From assembly GCF_037126465.1 (NCBI RefSeq), contig NC_088202.1, positions 88,268,160 through 88,332,159 on the forward strand: DNA of 64,000 bases, read 5' to 3'. Within the stretch, counting starts at the first letter, position 1; the number at the start of each line of letters is the position of its first letter. The stretch is from Ornithodoros turicata (lineage: Eukaryota > Arthropoda > Arachnida > Ixodida > Argasidae). A program made the position numbers and the translations under genes. The notes beneath the pieces were generated by a model. The model made no database searches and had not been told where the DNA came from. It worked only from the letters and a program-made list of their open reading frames with translations. This document shows positions 1 through 11,999 of the stretch, piece after piece.

Positions 1-651
1 GGTAACGCATTTTCCTTTCGTTTGTCTGAATGAGGGTGAAATACGGGCGGAAAGATTTCTCCTAGCTGCTGTCCAAAACGGGAACCGTGGCTGGACATGG
101 CCCTATAGCTGGAACAGTTATTAATGTCGTTACATGTTTTAAAAGCAACAGCACACAATCCGTATTAACGTCATTTCCCGCGCACCTTGAACGAACCATT
201 GCTGCGTTAAAAACAATGTTGCGTGGGGGCATTTATTTCCGCGCGATTACGATGTCAGAAACAGAGTGTCCTGGCAGAGATTTGCCATTGGTCATCTCTT
301 TGACGAGGACCCTTTGTGTGCTCGAACAGCGATCGCCGCCTAGACAATGCATGCCCTGGGTGGGTGGGTCCGGTTTTCAGGAGTCTTCCCTTGCGCGAGG
401 TGATTATTCACGCTGAAATATGGGCCTCGGCCAGAACCCGCCCCTTGGACGCGTGCGTATGATGTTGGTCAGGGCCATTGTGCGATTCCCGCCGTGCCTA
501 CAACTTCCTTGCTATAGCGGAAGAATGCTATGCTACAATGGTGTCTGCTGCGGCAGTCCATCTAGAAATGTTTCGGCCGTTAGAAACGTGTAAGTGCGCT
601 GCGTGGGTTATTCAGAGGTGCATCGACAGATCGATACGCGTCTCCATTTAA
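1..651. other. No gene recognised
   Basis: I see no coding similarity, RNA gene or clear repeat here. The longest open frame (87-416, plus) has no recognisable domain and a composition typical of chance frames. Confidence 0.5.
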
Positions 652-699
652 GGGGGGGGGGGGATATGTTTATTAAGAAAAAAAGAAAGGAAAGGGCTT
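652..699 (-). repeat. 3' end of a poly-C-tailed LINE (fragment)
   Basis: A run of G (652-663) is followed by GATATGTTTATTAAGAAA and a purine-rich stretch. On the minus strand this is a pyrimidine-rich 3' UTR, then TTAATAAACATAT, then a C run. The same ending is found at 14425, 21322 and 62540, so it marks the 3' terminus of one retroposon family. Only about 48 bp remain. I could not find a target duplication for this copy. Confidence 0.6.
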
Positions 700-3600
700 G
701 TACATGCATCACGTAACCTGTTTCTGCTCGGATGTAAGCCAGGAGGCAAATCATGTAAACGTAAATCGGATGTAAAATGGAATGTCCGGAAGTATACAAC
801 CCGACGAACTGGTGTCGGCGATTGTCACAATAGGTCACCGGTAATTTCGTGCGGAAATGACGTCAGTGTCCTTGCTTCCGTGCCTAAAGCGCCTCAGAGG
901 TTCCGATAGGCAAGGTACTTGTGATCGCTGCGTGTTTAAAATTGGTTTCCCAGTCGCTTATGAAGCAGTACGGGTGGCTGTTGCGCTGATGTGAAGGGCT
1001 GACTATTCCCTTCAGGACTACAATGCCAGGTATTGGCACAGCGACGGTAATGCTGCGTACTTCTCCTACATATGAATGTATGGAAGAATATGAAACCCAC
1101 GACATCAAAAACGAATTTTTGACATTTTGATTTTAACACAGTTTTTATTTTCAGCTGCAGCTGAAAATCGCTGCTTACACACGTGACGCACCTTGAAGAT
1201 TGCTTGTTGCAGCCGTTATACTCAATGTCACGTTACGTGAGTGCTTACCTTCGGTACATCAGTTAATGTACATACACAGAAAGAAGTCTATATTAGTCAG
1301 GTTCTGACAGCCGCGCGTTACCGCTTTCTAAATATGTTTTTAGAGCCAGGCACATCCACCTCCAGCACCCATAGCGTGCGTCGTCTGCTAGCGTAGACAC
1401 GGAAGTCGGCCGTTTCCCCATGATTCTTAAAAAGTACCGGTCACCTATTAAGTAGGCACTTGTCACAGTGTCACAATTGTTTCCCAGTAAATTGCCCTCC
1501 TAAACGGTGCAAGTGCTCTGGCGCACTTTTTTTTTTTCCTTTTTTGCGTGTCTGTACGCGCGCTCACGAACTGTGCCACTTTTGTTTTGTCGTCTGCAAA
1601 CTGGAAATACTGCATTCTTTGCTCATTTGACTGCATTTACACCGCACATGATGTAACTGTTTCATTTTAATGCTTTGCTTCATGCCGCTTAGTACATCAT
1701 CGTATTGGTACAACCTCGTGTTATCCACTGGACCCGACTCCAGAAGGGTGCTCTGTCCAGACGACATCTGCAACAGCGACGTGCAGGCGTGCCAACGTGT
1801 AACGTAGCTGTTGCTAGGATTCCACTATTTATCCTGCTTATGTTTGTGTATTTGCATAAATTTATGTTCAATATTTGTACGGTAACGTCATCTCAGGCCC
1901 CTGTTAAACTGAGTCGGTTGGACTGTGTTGAACGAGTCCCACCAGGACAAAAAAAAAAAAAAAAAAAATGTCGGAGTCACGTAAAACTGGTATAGTGTTG
2001 CGCGAACCAAAAATTGCAAAACGAGACTGAACTAGGAGTTTTCCTTGTCCAGCTAAATGTGCATTGAAAATCGTAGCGAATTCCTGAGTCGTAATTGTGT
2101 AAATTTTGAGAGATTTCGTTGTAGAACTTATGGTTCGTGTATGAGAATATGAGGCAAGTAACTAAATAAAGCTGCAAGTAAAAAAAGTGAAAAAGATGGA
2201 TTGTAGGGTATGACCGTTCAGCTCACCGAAGGCGACTCTCGGCGAAAAATATTGCGCGACTAGCGTACAATGCGATTCTCTGAGAAAAAAATATTGCCCA
2301 TAGCGGTGCTATTCCGGCTCGTTGTTCGCGCACCCGGTCACCTCTCCTCAGGTGCCTTTATATTGGAGCCCAGAGGAATTAATGCGATCCATGGATCCGT
2401 GTCGATACTTTCAAGTAGAAAGAAGTACTATACAGAAACATGTAGAAATGGCAGAAACGCGGACGCGCCACCGAAGGGCACACGCTTGTGTTGGGGGGAA
2501 TTGGAATCGAGGGGGCTGAAAAGGGGGGGCGAGGTAGCCGCCACTGTAATGCGCTCATTGAAGCGGACTGTGGCGCTGGCCGCCGTCCGGCAGATGGGCC
2601 TCATAACGGGGTTCTTTCTTCTTCTGCCGTTTCCGCTCTGTCTATCATTGCACCTCCCCCCTCTTCAACATTTTAGCCTTCGAGGTAAAAGCGAACGAGC
2701 GTCACAGAAAAAAAAAAAAAAAAAAGAAAGCTAGAAATAAAAGCACTCGTAGGAAGGAAGAGCTGCTGGACGTAGAAATTCGAATTGGAAATGGACACCG
2801 TCCACTCGGGGAGAAGATGAAAGAAAAAGAAACAGATAAAAATTGCGAGAAGTAATATATTGAACTCTGTCGATTCCCCCTCCCTCGCTTTTGGTTGCCC
2901 TTTCTGACAGAGTTGCTGATATCGAACTTTCCTTTTTTTATTTAACGAATTTATGGAGAGGGGTCGAGATGGGTGCTATCTCGAGTCCATCCTCCCTCCT
3001 TTTATATACGTGGGTTTTGCTGCGTAATTCTTTAGTATTATTTCCATTCTGGCCTACACGTGACGTATACTTGGATGTGTTTCGGCGATATTCTATTTTC
3101 GTCGTGTATTCCTCCTGCAAGCGTTCTTCTCTCCTCAGGGTGGTTTTATATGCGGAGAGAGATGGCCAGACATGTATTTCCTGTCGGTCACTTCTTTCTA
3201 TCTGCGTCGTTTGCTTCTTTTGAAGCTAAACTCTGTATGATACCACGCCAAGATATGTCGATTTGCTGCTTTCTGTTGACCTTCGCGTCGTACATGTTGT
3301 CTTTATATCACAGGAATGGTTGCAAATAGTTGTTCCTATAACAACAAGATAACATACTCGAGGATTTCTTCTTCTTCTTCCTTTTTTTTTTTTTCATGAG
3401 TCACGCTTCTTTAAACTGATGCGATTTACAGTTCTCCTTGCACGACAAGTGTGTACTTTTGCACTGAGAACCTGCGACATCCTGACGAGCCGAAATCCCA
3501 CATGTAGTGTGTAATTGCGGTAATTTACGAGAGTGTTGTTGTGCCGGATCTTCCAGTTTTATTTTGTTCGAGTGTGATCCTTTGAAGTGTGATACATTCC

Positions 3601-3974
3601 CGCAGAAGTATTGTTTACTTGGTTGGTTCGGGGGTTTTAGTTGGCCACCTCTCTACCTCCGATAACTTCACGGCTCCGTGCTGCGCCGAATGCGCATGCG
3701 CCGGCTGAGTCGGAGGAGCCGATCGTGACGTTTCTGCCACTAGGTGACGTTATAGCTAATGTTCTTATCAGTCGGGGACTTATCGGAGAACATTTCGTAG
3801 CTGCTAAACTCAACTTGCTGAGAGGTTCTCCTTTTTCGGGGTTCATATGTGGGTATAGGGTCAAGTACCGCTAGGCACACTAAAAACTTACTACCCTTCT
3901 ACTCCCTCACGAAATGTGCAAGTCATTTTCGTGTCACCGTCCGCATAGAGTTTGCATCGATGAGACACGAAATT
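700..3974. other. No gene recognised; scattered low-complexity DNA
   Basis: The stretch holds homopolymer runs (A run near 1951 and 2708; T run near 3380), a perfect 22-bp palindrome at 1147-1168 centred on CTGCAG, and a TGCGCATGCGCC motif at 3691-3702 resembling an NRF1 binding site. The open frames here (for example 2270-2734 plus) show no family resemblance that I recognise. Confidence 0.45.
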
Positions 3975-4241
3975 TCATGGCGTATATGAAACGTTTACTA
4001 CATCAGGAATGTTTACCGAAGGAATACTAATTGTGTTAGGCCGTGCTGGATTATGTGCTTCCTTCATATGTACGGAGGATGTCCCGAAAGCCACATAAAA
4101 GTCGTAACTCTTGACTTCAGCAATAGGTGTCAGGAGCCAACAGTCAAAGCTTCCACTTTCATCCTTCACTTCATAGTTCCAACTGTAGCCTATATAGCCA
4201 AGCTTATCGGGCAAATTGAAGGTGCGCATCAAAGTGTATAG
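3975..4241 (-). CDS. Unrecognised protein-like open frame, possible exon
   Basis: On the minus strand an open frame runs from just after a TGA near 4242 to a TGA at 3975. A methionine lies near 4229. The predicted peptide of about 85 residues includes FNLPDKLGYIGYSWNYEV near its start and ends NIPDVVNVSYTP. The residue mix looks more like a real protein than most frames in the window, with varied aromatics, acidic residues and few repeats. I see no domain, signal peptide or catalytic motif and I do not recognise the family. No convincing splice acceptor precedes it. It could be a small gene, a terminal exon or chance. Whether any homologue exists is unknown to me. Confidence 0.2.
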   Translation of the reverse strand, partial: LYTLMRTFNLPDKLGYIGYSWNYEVKDESGSFDCWLLTPIAEVKSYDFYVAFGTSSVHMKEAHNPARPNTISIPSVNIPDVVNVSYTP

Positions 4242-5314
4242 TCATAAAAAAGAGAAGACAACTCCCTACATCTATCAATTCTTTTTCATTGGACGCGTTG
4301 GGATGCCTAGTTTTTTGTTTTTACAATTTTCATTATTTCGAAACAGTCCCATAGCGCAGTGCAGTCATTGAGCACGAGCCTGCATCATTCACTATTTTCA
4401 TTCATTTTCATTTCATTTTTCATTTTATTTTCCCTCGCTCCAACCACTTCAGCTACTCACGCCTTTGCTCCTCTAGCGGGGTCCTGGTGGCGTCATCGAA
4501 GTCCCCACTTTCTCACCAGATTGATTAACGAACCACGACGGAGCAAGGTTGCTGGAGTTAGGCGTGGCATACGTGTCGTTCTGAATCTCGTCTACTGACT
4601 GTACTACATTTCAAGATGAAAGACATCAGTATATATCGCGAATGTCTTCTTTTGAAAACAAAAATAGGTAACAAAGAAAAAATTAATGCAGGCACGCAGA
4701 GAAATATGCAACGTGGAACGAAGTAAGCTGCGATCTTTCGGCATTTTGAAATCTCTTTCTGCAGCTGAATCCTCGTGGCAATGAAGATCGCAACGAAACC
4801 CAGAACCCGGAACGAACCCGGAAGAAAGTAGAAGTATTGCGAGTTAAGGTTCCTTAGGTCATATTCCTATATTCGGCTGGCTGTCTGTATTCGCCCCCTT
4901 TGTTTATTATCTGCACCCGTTGCTGGGGATCTCCATGCGACGTCCGCGTTTGTGCTGCACAGGATGGACGTGAGTTGCAACATGGCATGTATGTTGGGGA
5001 AGATATGGGCGTTGCACTGTCGGCTAATGTAATCTCGGGGAGGCTCGCTGGTCATCGGAGTGTTATGACGCGCTCCGGCGGCTACATTTGGCTGGCGAGG
5101 CCCGATTACGGTCGGCAACCCTCTCTCGCCTAATGTGGCAGCGGTGATGATCACTTTACGTCATTTCTGCGCAGCTTGCTTTAATAAGTGAGGAAAGCAA
5201 ACACTCTTGTTACGGCCGTAATGGCACCTCTAATGATCGGATCGCCGCCTACCGTTGCAGAATTAATAGGCAGCGCCTTTCTGATGAGGAACTTGGTGCG
5301 TCTGCCACCTCCGC
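4242..5314. other. No gene recognised
   Basis: The stretch begins with T-rich and CATTTT-rich sequence (4380-4430) and continues with mixed sequence. No repeat family seen elsewhere in the window is present, and no open frame stands out. Confidence 0.4.
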
Positions 5315-5587
5315 ATGGATAAGCCCCAACGAGTGGGAAAACTTTGCACAGCGGATAACGAGTTGATCGATTTTCTAAGGAGCGTGGATGTGGCATCTTG
5401 TAAAGACTTGGTATTGCATCTAGGTGGCGGTTGGAGCGACGCAATGGAATCTCGTTCCTTTTATATATTTGCGAACGCAACGGGATCTTTGGTTGCTGGT
5501 TTCTGGATTCATCGCGAGTTGGATATATTTTCCCACACCACATTAACCGTGTATTCACACGAGCTACGTCCTCACGGAATATTTTAG
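5315..5587 (+). CDS. Unrecognised protein-like open frame, possible exon
   Basis: An ATG at 5315 opens a 90-residue frame ending at a TAA at 5585-5587. An in-frame stop lies about 30 bases upstream of the ATG, so the start is plausible but a splice acceptor is not excluded. The peptide starts MDKPQRVGKLCTADNELIDF and later contains LVLHLGGGWSDAMESRSFY. It looks protein-like but carries no domain, transmembrane segment or motif that I can name. The minus strand of the same DNA is also open for 125 codons (5181-5558), which weakens the case, because an overlap of two open strands often reflects base composition. I treat it as a candidate only. Confidence 0.18.
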   Translation: MDKPQRVGKLCTADNELIDFLRSVDVASCKDLVLHLGGGWSDAMESRSFYIFANATGSLVAGFWIHRELDIFSHTTLTVYSHELRPHGIF

Positions 5588-5910
5588 TGGAAGAAAGTAC
5601 TGCTCACGGAGCCCAAGTTTCGTCCCGTGTTATGTTGAGCATTCACACGGTGCCGGAATATCGGGAGTAGCGTACTGCACACTTAGCAGACGACACCGTC
5701 AGCGTCTTTTGCTGTCGTCTGCTACGGAATATGTTGTGGCTGCGTCGCAGGGTGTATTCCCTATGGTTAGCAGAGTACGTGAAGACACGTCGTTGAGCTG
5801 TCGTGCTCACGTGACAGCAGACGTATTTATGACGCATATGACGTATTTCGCATCTTCCGCGTCGCTCGGTCAAAGCCGTGTATAGGGAGAGTCTGGCCAT
5901 TCTGTGATCT
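5588..5910. other. No gene recognised; short hairpin
   Basis: A small hairpin is formed by AGCAGACGACA (5684-5694) and TGTCGTCTGCT (5713-5723). Nothing else in this stretch is recognisable. Confidence 0.4.
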
Positions 5911-6127
5911 TTTCCCGCCCGGAGATTGGGACCCGCCGTGACGTCAGAGCAGTCATCGCTCCGCCCACTTATCCGGAAAGAAAGGCGAGCCGCGGCGGCA
6001 AGGGGGCTTCAAGGCTGTACCCCTGCTCCAAAATGGCGGAATGGGAGATTTCAAGGCGGTTGCTCTGATCCAAAATGGCGCCACTGGCCTTGGCGCCGCC
6101 CGTCGTGTGACGTCGAATGACGTGCTT
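5911..6127. promoter_or_regulatory. Promoter-like motif cluster (candidate)
   Basis: Within about 215 bp there is an E2F-like TTTCCCGCC (about 5912), a perfect cAMP-response element TGACGTCA (5939-5946), a GC box CCGCCC (5961-5966), an ETS-like CCGGAA (5973-5978), two YY1-like CCAAAATGGCG sites (6028 and 6070) and further TGACGT half-sites near 6108 and 6119. The stretch is richer in G+C and CpG than its surroundings and has no TATA box. Such a combination is typical of broad housekeeping promoters in animals. The two YY1-like sites sit in partly repeated units of about 42 bp, so the cluster may instead be a small tandem duplication. No downstream gene could be identified on either strand. 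Confidence 0.33.
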
Positions 6128-6385
6128 TTAGGCAGGCTCCTCCCAATGACCAAACTCTCCTAATAAACGGCTTTGTACACGGTAAGGGATAAATGTGTCC
6201 TCTCCATCGTCAACCATATATGCCACGTCTATGCGATCTGCACAGAACGCGGCGAGATCCCTCGCAAGTGGATGTCGTGCTGCTGTATCAAGGTCTGTTA
6301 TGTTTGCACCAAGTACTAATGCAGCGCGTTTGTGACAAATAGACAGCATCCGCAGTTCAGATTCTCGATATCGTAAGTAATTCTA
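6128..6385 (-). CDS. Unrecognised protein-like open frame ending beside the motif cluster
   Basis: On the minus strand the frame is open from just after a TAG near 6386 to a TAA at 6128-6130, giving about 85 residues, or 73 from the internal ATG at 6349. It includes NITDLDTAARHPLARDLAAF and later VAYMVDDGEDTFIPYRVQS. The residue mix is protein-like and the frame has no low-complexity stretch, but I cannot assign it to a family. The TAG at its upstream end could mark a splice acceptor, although no strong pyrimidine tract precedes it. Its stop lies immediately next to the CpG-rich motif cluster, so a promoter there would not drive this frame as its first exon. It may be a C-terminal exon, a decayed element or chance. 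Confidence 0.25.
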
Positions 6386-9300
6386 TGGGATCTGTACCAA
6401 GCCGCGTGCCTCGTTGCGCCCGAAGAGCACTACAAGGCGTCGATCCAGACGGGTACTCGAAAAGCTCGAAAACTCTAGCCACCGAACATAAATAGACCAG
6501 TTTTTTGTCTCGTTATCTGATTTATTGTTAGCACTATGTTCAGGAGACAATAATCATGCATGATGTCCTCACTAAGTCAAGCCACACAAACTTTGACACT
6601 GGTGTATTCTCAAAGGATTTTCTTTCTTTTTTTATGCTGATGGTATTTCACATCTAGCTTCCTTTTTATTTCTCCGAGGGTATGGGGATAAGGTAGCCAT
6701 AAGCACGCAGGCATTTCTTTAAGTGCATAACTTTGCATTTCTACAACTGTTCATGGGAGTGACATCACTGTGAACCCATATGCCCTTTCCGGTTCAGAAA
6801 TAGTTCCGCCGTCCTTGACGAACAGACAGAAGAGAGGCTTTCGCCTCGCGAAAAAGGAAGAAAGAAGTTAGTGAATCTTCATAGAGAATCCCTTGAGAGG
6901 TTCCCGCCATTTCCTTCTCATCCATGGCGACGCAAAGCATCACTTCCAGATGCCGCCACTAACAAGAAGGCCTTGTATACAAGAGAGACTGAACCCCTTT
7001 CGGTTCACTCGTATAACGAGCAATGCATCCAAAGCGACGACCGAGGAGTCATCCTCTCCCCATGTATTCGCATCTTGCGCGCCTATCTCTGCTTGGCCGG
7101 TGGCCGTAATGAGACTACTCGCTCATTGATGTGCACGTATTCCATATTGGAAGGAAGGAAAGACCGACAGATTCATCTGTTTCCTTGGAAACAACGTATT
7201 CTTGCCGTCTTGGATGTGTTTTTGCTTGACGTGGAGGCCCGCTCTCATTACGCCAATGGTCATATTCTCCCGAGCGGAAGATATATACGGGGGAGTGAGG
7301 CAAGGAACCATGATGAGGAGCACGATGGAAGGAGCGGATTAGAGGAGGCACCTTTCGCATTAATCATGCGCCTGCATCTATTCCGCCGTGTCAGCAACAG
7401 CAAGACCGACCCATTAACGTCATAAATTCACTTTCGCTACCCTCACTGTTTTCTTCTTTTGCCTCGGTCGCGGAAGTCGGAAGTTTCTTCTGTCTGCTGA
7501 GTCGGTGCCTTTCCTATTGGATTTCGCCTCTACTGCAGCCTGGCAGCGAATAAGCGAGCGCTACCATTTTGCAAATTTGTAACGCTGATAGTCGAGGCGG
7601 ATATATTAGCTGCGGAGGAGAAGAACAACGTCGGCCGTGCCACGCGCTGCGGTACTGCCAAGTTTTTGATGGTTCTTTTGAATTTTCCGGTAGGGGGCGC
7701 CGACGTTCACATGCCCCTGGATTTGTTCCTTGGTCCGTTTCAGAGTTCCTTTGTAGTGGAGAAAAGAAACGTGCTGTCTCTCTTCAGAACAGCGTCCGCT
7801 TAGTTGATTTTCCTCTATAGTGGTATTTTAGCGTAGATGCAGGCGAGCTGGTGGACAAACTCCATAATGTGAGAAACCTGAGCGATGGTCGACACAGAAA
7901 GACAAACACGACACAGCGACTCAAACCAGCATAACGTTTAATTTTCACATCAGGCAGTCATAAATAGTCTCTGGTGGCTTTTCTTGCCCATCTTGGACAC
8001 TTGTTCTAATAAGGGCTGGGAGTGTGTGTAGATCGCGTGGTGCAAGGAGGATGATGATGATGGTAGGAGAAAAATTTTGCAGATGTGAGAGTCCGTTTAC
8101 CGCGGGACGAACTACTCCAGGTCTCCAGGTCCAGGTAAAAGAAGAAGAGTTAGCTGGCGTTCCTTCAGTTGTTGCATGTATGCAAATGCGAGTTCAAATC
8201 ACCTTCTCGTTTCGTTTAAATATTATGATTACTTATCGTGTAGTATTCTTCAACGGCTAATCGGGCTGCCGATGGAGGACCAACGTTGATGACGCGGGTT
8301 ATCATTCCGCGTTCGTGCGCACAAATTCCTTCCCCGGAACTGAGCTCTCAAACTGACACTCACACGCTTCGAATTTTGCTCTACATCGAGGGTGGCGGAA
8401 CAGAATGGCCAAGTGCCATGTGCTTAGGCGTCATCCATCTGTGGAACGTACCGACGATTGCCATCGGCGGGTTCTATAGGAAATGGAGCCAACTTGGCCG
8501 AGCAAGGGAGCGAACTGTGAAGAGGGGCAAGTCGGTAGAAATCATCATCAGATGGCACCACGCCCCCACTTAGCTCTCTTCGGAGGAAAGGCCCGTTTTT
8601 TTTTTATTACTTTGGACGCGGCAATCACTTTGTTCATTGTCGACGTCGCCGTTAGTAGTTTTGTACTTTGTAAAAATCAGAGAGAAATTGGGAAGGACAG
8701 CTTCTGAACACTATGGATCTGTTTCTTCGTCACCTAAGGCGCTGTTTCGCAGTCGAGCTATATAGGAGTGCGCTAGTATTTTTGGTGCCAGCCAACCTTC
8801 CCTTTTCGATGGCATAATAGATTTTATTTCTTTTAATCGGGGCCACGACCGGGAAGCAGCTCGAAAGAGAAGGTGGTGGAAAAATGGCGTCTGTCTCGGC
8901 GACGTGAAGGCTAAGGAGGACTAAGGACTTGGATGAGAGAAGGAAGATGGATTTGCTTCCGTGCCGTCTGTTTCGTTCAGCTGGATTGGATGCAAGAGGC
9001 GACTCGTTATCACATCGGTGACTCCGGCAGCTGGCCCCCGTTCGTATACGTTAAGCAAAATAGTTTGATGCATGCTTACGCTTTAAATATCTGACACTTC
9101 CGGCATATACTTACATATTCAGTTGTGCACGTTTTCCATATCTTCTTTTTCTTTTTGTTGTAGTAGTTGTTGTTGCTCTTTTAGTTATCTGCTTCCTCGT
9201 GCATTTCATGTTACGCTAAATGTGACGTGTCAAGTTTTGAAAGTGTTTCATTAGTGCTAGGGACATTTTACATGAACTGATATGATTTATATTGCGTGAT

Positions 9301-11147
9301 ACGGTTCCTTTGTTGCATGGCACTGCTCATGGCATGTCCTGATGGCACAAAAAAAAAAAGAACTTGAGGCAAAATCACTTCTGATATTACACTTAGAACA
9401 CACATACACACACATGCACAATACACTTTGAAATTACTCGCATTTTGTGTCACCGCTGTGACGGTCTAAACACTGTGAAGTCATTAGGTGTTACTTGACC
9501 ACCAAAACCATTTGTGGATGAGCTCTGACAAGTAATTGTGACCTGGTAGTTTATACACCGCACGTGACGCGATCATAAGGAGTGTTCGAAAGCAGAAATC
9601 CTATTCTAAAATGTAGTATGTCTAATCGTATCGCTTCGTCTTTGAAGAGACCTCAAATAAATGGCAACTTTCCTGTGTAGTTCAAGCATTCAGTCATTCG
9701 CGTACGAGCCATGGATGTGATACCAAGATGGCGCTGTTCGTTCAAACTCTGTTAGCCACACAATGCATACTTCTAAATTGCGTACACAGTTGCTGTCGGC
9801 TAGCTAGTAGCTAGCTATCGTAATTTTTTGGGCTTGGCCCTTTGTCTGGAACGACCTGGTGAGCACGCACATTGCAAGCTGTAGCTGTAGCTATTTTCTT
9901 AGTGCGAGTCACATCATATCTACCCATAGAGTTCATCACAAACCCTTTGACTTCCACGTACGGCAAACGTTTACGTCGGTCGGCCCGTCGCCATACTAGT
10001 TGTTCGGCTGTTATGTTAATTATGGCCGACGCTGTAGAGATGCTTCATTTCAGTCATGACGCGTTCGCTGGCCTCTAACTGTTCCTCTCTCTTGAATTGT
10101 CAGTTTCCATCACTCTCCCGCAGCTGCTCTGGTCCTATAATGACCACAAATCGTATCATGCGACTTTATTGTTTTTTGTTTGTTTGTTGTAGTTTTGTTT
10201 GTTGTTTGATTCGCATCGTGGTTAATGTTACTCAATGAAATGTCGAACCTTAACCACTGAAAAGACCAGAGTACTGCAAATGGACAATCCGATAATTGTT
10301 GGTTACAGTAAGTGCTCAAAGATAATAGAATGCTACGGCGCTGACAGGTGTAGTTTGTGAGGAGAAAAGCAACATATTTATTTATTAATTAATACTACTC
10401 ACCTCCTTCTGAGGGCCCAGGTAAAAGTGGCGCAATCAGGCCACAGCAAGTATGATATTGTGCTCTTACAATGCTCACAGGTAAGACCACTCCCTCGACA
10501 AGAACTCATCAACATGTCTTTCAGAGAGGACAGCATCTGGTAGGCTGTTCTAAACGCTGCTTATGCGCGAAAAGAAAGAAAAAGCAAACGGTTTAAAATT
10601 TATTAGTATTGCGTGTGCGAGGCTTGTCAAACTGATTCGGACCGGTCCCTGTTTATATTGATTTTATCGTCTGCCATCGTGTATATAGTTTTTAACCACT
10701 CTATTTCACGCCTTTTGTTCAGCGTTTTGATGCCTACTTTCTTGTAAAGATTTGTTACGCGACTAAGCACCGTATACAAGGTGCTTTTTTTTATTAAATA
10801 TGCACTTTAAAAAAGGCTGTGAGAGCAGCACTGGTGCAGCTTTTGTGGGCGAGTTACGTGGCCGGGACGTCCTGTGGGAAAGAGCATGTACCTATTGGAC
10901 GACTAATTACCCACAATTCATTAATTCATTATCTGATTAGATGTATTCGCGAAAATCAGCGCATCACATTAGCAGAATTGCAGGCGACTATTATTTGAAT
11001 CGACCCTCTTTCTCAAAAATCCTGAAACGAGCGCGTACTTTGCGATATAAATCGCCAAACTTTGGTATGCAAATGAGACGAAACCAGAACTACGCACTTC
11101 TCAAGCACAGAAACGACATCGCTTCGGCTTATCGCGGTCGAAAAACG
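6386..11147. other. No gene recognised; mostly unique-looking DNA
   Basis: A 184-codon open frame at 6871-7425 (plus) starts with GTG and lacks any motif, so I leave it unannotated. Other contents are small ATG/GATGAT runs near 8051, a short inverted GCTAGCTAGTAGCTAGC motif near 9799, an AT-rich tract near 10381 and the string CAAGATGGCGC near 9726. No repeat family of the window is visible until 11148. Confidence 0.4.
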
Positions 11148-11298
11148 GTGATGGTGGTCGTGGTGCTGCTGAAAGAGCTCGCCGTTGTCGGCCTCACAGA
11201 CCTCAGACAGGGCCTCACAGGCCTCACAACGTCACGACTAACGCTCTGGGGAAATGTGCGCCCTGGGCCGACTTGTAAGGGAACTAATGCCGAATTCT
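11148..11298 (-). repeat. tRNA-derived SINE, 3' half
   Basis: Read on the minus strand this is the SINE body GTCGGCCCAGGGCGCACAT, the CGTGACGTTG block and the tail GGCCGACAACGGCGAGC followed by CAC-rich sequence. It matches the 3' half of the copy at 20244-20490. Between CGTGACGTT and GGCCGACAACGG there are extra copies of a GAGGCCTGT-like unit not seen in other copies. The 5' half is missing, and a 5' SINE half in the other orientation starts directly afterwards. Confidence 0.75.
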
Positions 11299-11302
11299 AA
11301 GT

Positions 11303-11400
11303 CACGTCGAGACTGAGGTATACCTGGGTTCCTTATGCCGGTGCCGGCTGTGCTATCTGGGGTTTTTCCTGGGTTTTCCTCGGGCAGTTTCAGTTGGAAG
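11303..11400 (+). repeat. tRNA-derived SINE, 5' half
   Basis: The copy starts CACGTCGAGACTGAGGTATA, continues through a damaged B box (CTGGGTTCCTTATGCC instead of GGTTCGAATCC) and the body GCCGGCTGTGCTATCTGGGG with the paired TTTTTCCTGGGTTTTCCTC block. It stops shortly before a G run at 11404. It is head-to-head with the reversed 3' half just upstream, so this is a composite of at least two insertions. Confidence 0.75.
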
Positions 11401-11403
11401 CGG

Positions 11404-11490
11404 AGGGGGGGGGGGGGTAATGGCAGGATAGGCTCGCCGTTGTTGGCCACACAGAAGTGGGCGTCGTCACGACTATAGCAAAAAGAAAAA
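11404..11490 (-). repeat. 3' end of a second poly-C-tailed LINE family
   Basis: The minus strand reads TTTTTGCTATAGTCGTGACG, then ACGCCCACTT, GTGTGGCCAACAACGGCGAG and finally a C run. The same ending closes the LINE with a recognisable RNase H domain at 60580-61573. The block CGTGACG to AACAACGGC is also the tail of the local SINE. Only the terminal region of about 85 bp is present here. Confidence 0.6.
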
Positions 11491-11703
11491 GAAATAACAC
11501 AAAACAAAAAGAAAGAAGCGGTCCGACCGACAGATCAGCGTGTGTTCCAATCAGCTCCATCGCTACGAAACACGTGGCCGTCCGACGCGAACGCCCTTTC
11601 CCTCATTTTGTGCTCGAGCCGCACAACACTCGCGTACTGGTCTGACACGCTTCAGTTTACCAGCTCGCATGGCGCTACACCCGTCAAACCGACCGCACAA
11701 GCA

Positions 11704-11983
11704 TTTGGGGGTTGTGGCCTAGTGTTTAGGATGATGGCCTTCCACACGGAGTCCGATAGGTATATAACACGGGTTCGAATCCTGGCACCAGCTGTGCTGT
11801 CTGGGGCGTTCCCTGGGTTTTCCGGCAGACTTTCCAGACAAATGTCGGCACAGTTCCCCTTGAAATCGGCCCAGAACGCGTACTAACACCCACTCCTTCG
11901 TGCTATCCTCTCTCTACCTGTCCACGTCTGTACGTCGCTCATGCCACACTTGCTTGGCGGCGCTTACACAGAATAAAAAAGAT
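11704..11983 (+). repeat. tRNA-related SINE, A-tailed subfamily
   Basis: A B-box-like GGGTTCGAATCCTGG near 11772 follows a head GTTGTGGCCTAGTGTTTAGG that differs from the other SINE heads. The body GCTGTGCTGTCTGGGG, TCGGCACAGTTCCCCTTG and TCGGCCCAG is shared with the other SINEs. The 3' end TGTACGTCGCTCATGCCAC, GGCGGCGCTTACAC and an A-rich tract is shared with the copy at 17362. Internal promoter boxes would be read by RNA polymerase III, with retrotransposition by a partner LINE (family knowledge). Confidence 0.75.
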
Positions 11984-11999
11984 ACGTTGGTTAATTTGG

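Noticed and set aside
2270..2734. A 154-codon open frame
   Set aside because: It ends in a lysine run encoded by an A homopolymer and has no motif; two other frames over the same DNA are also open.
6871..7425. The 184-codon open frame
   Set aside because: It starts with GTG, has no ATG until about codon 86, and shows no domain or homology that I can recognise.
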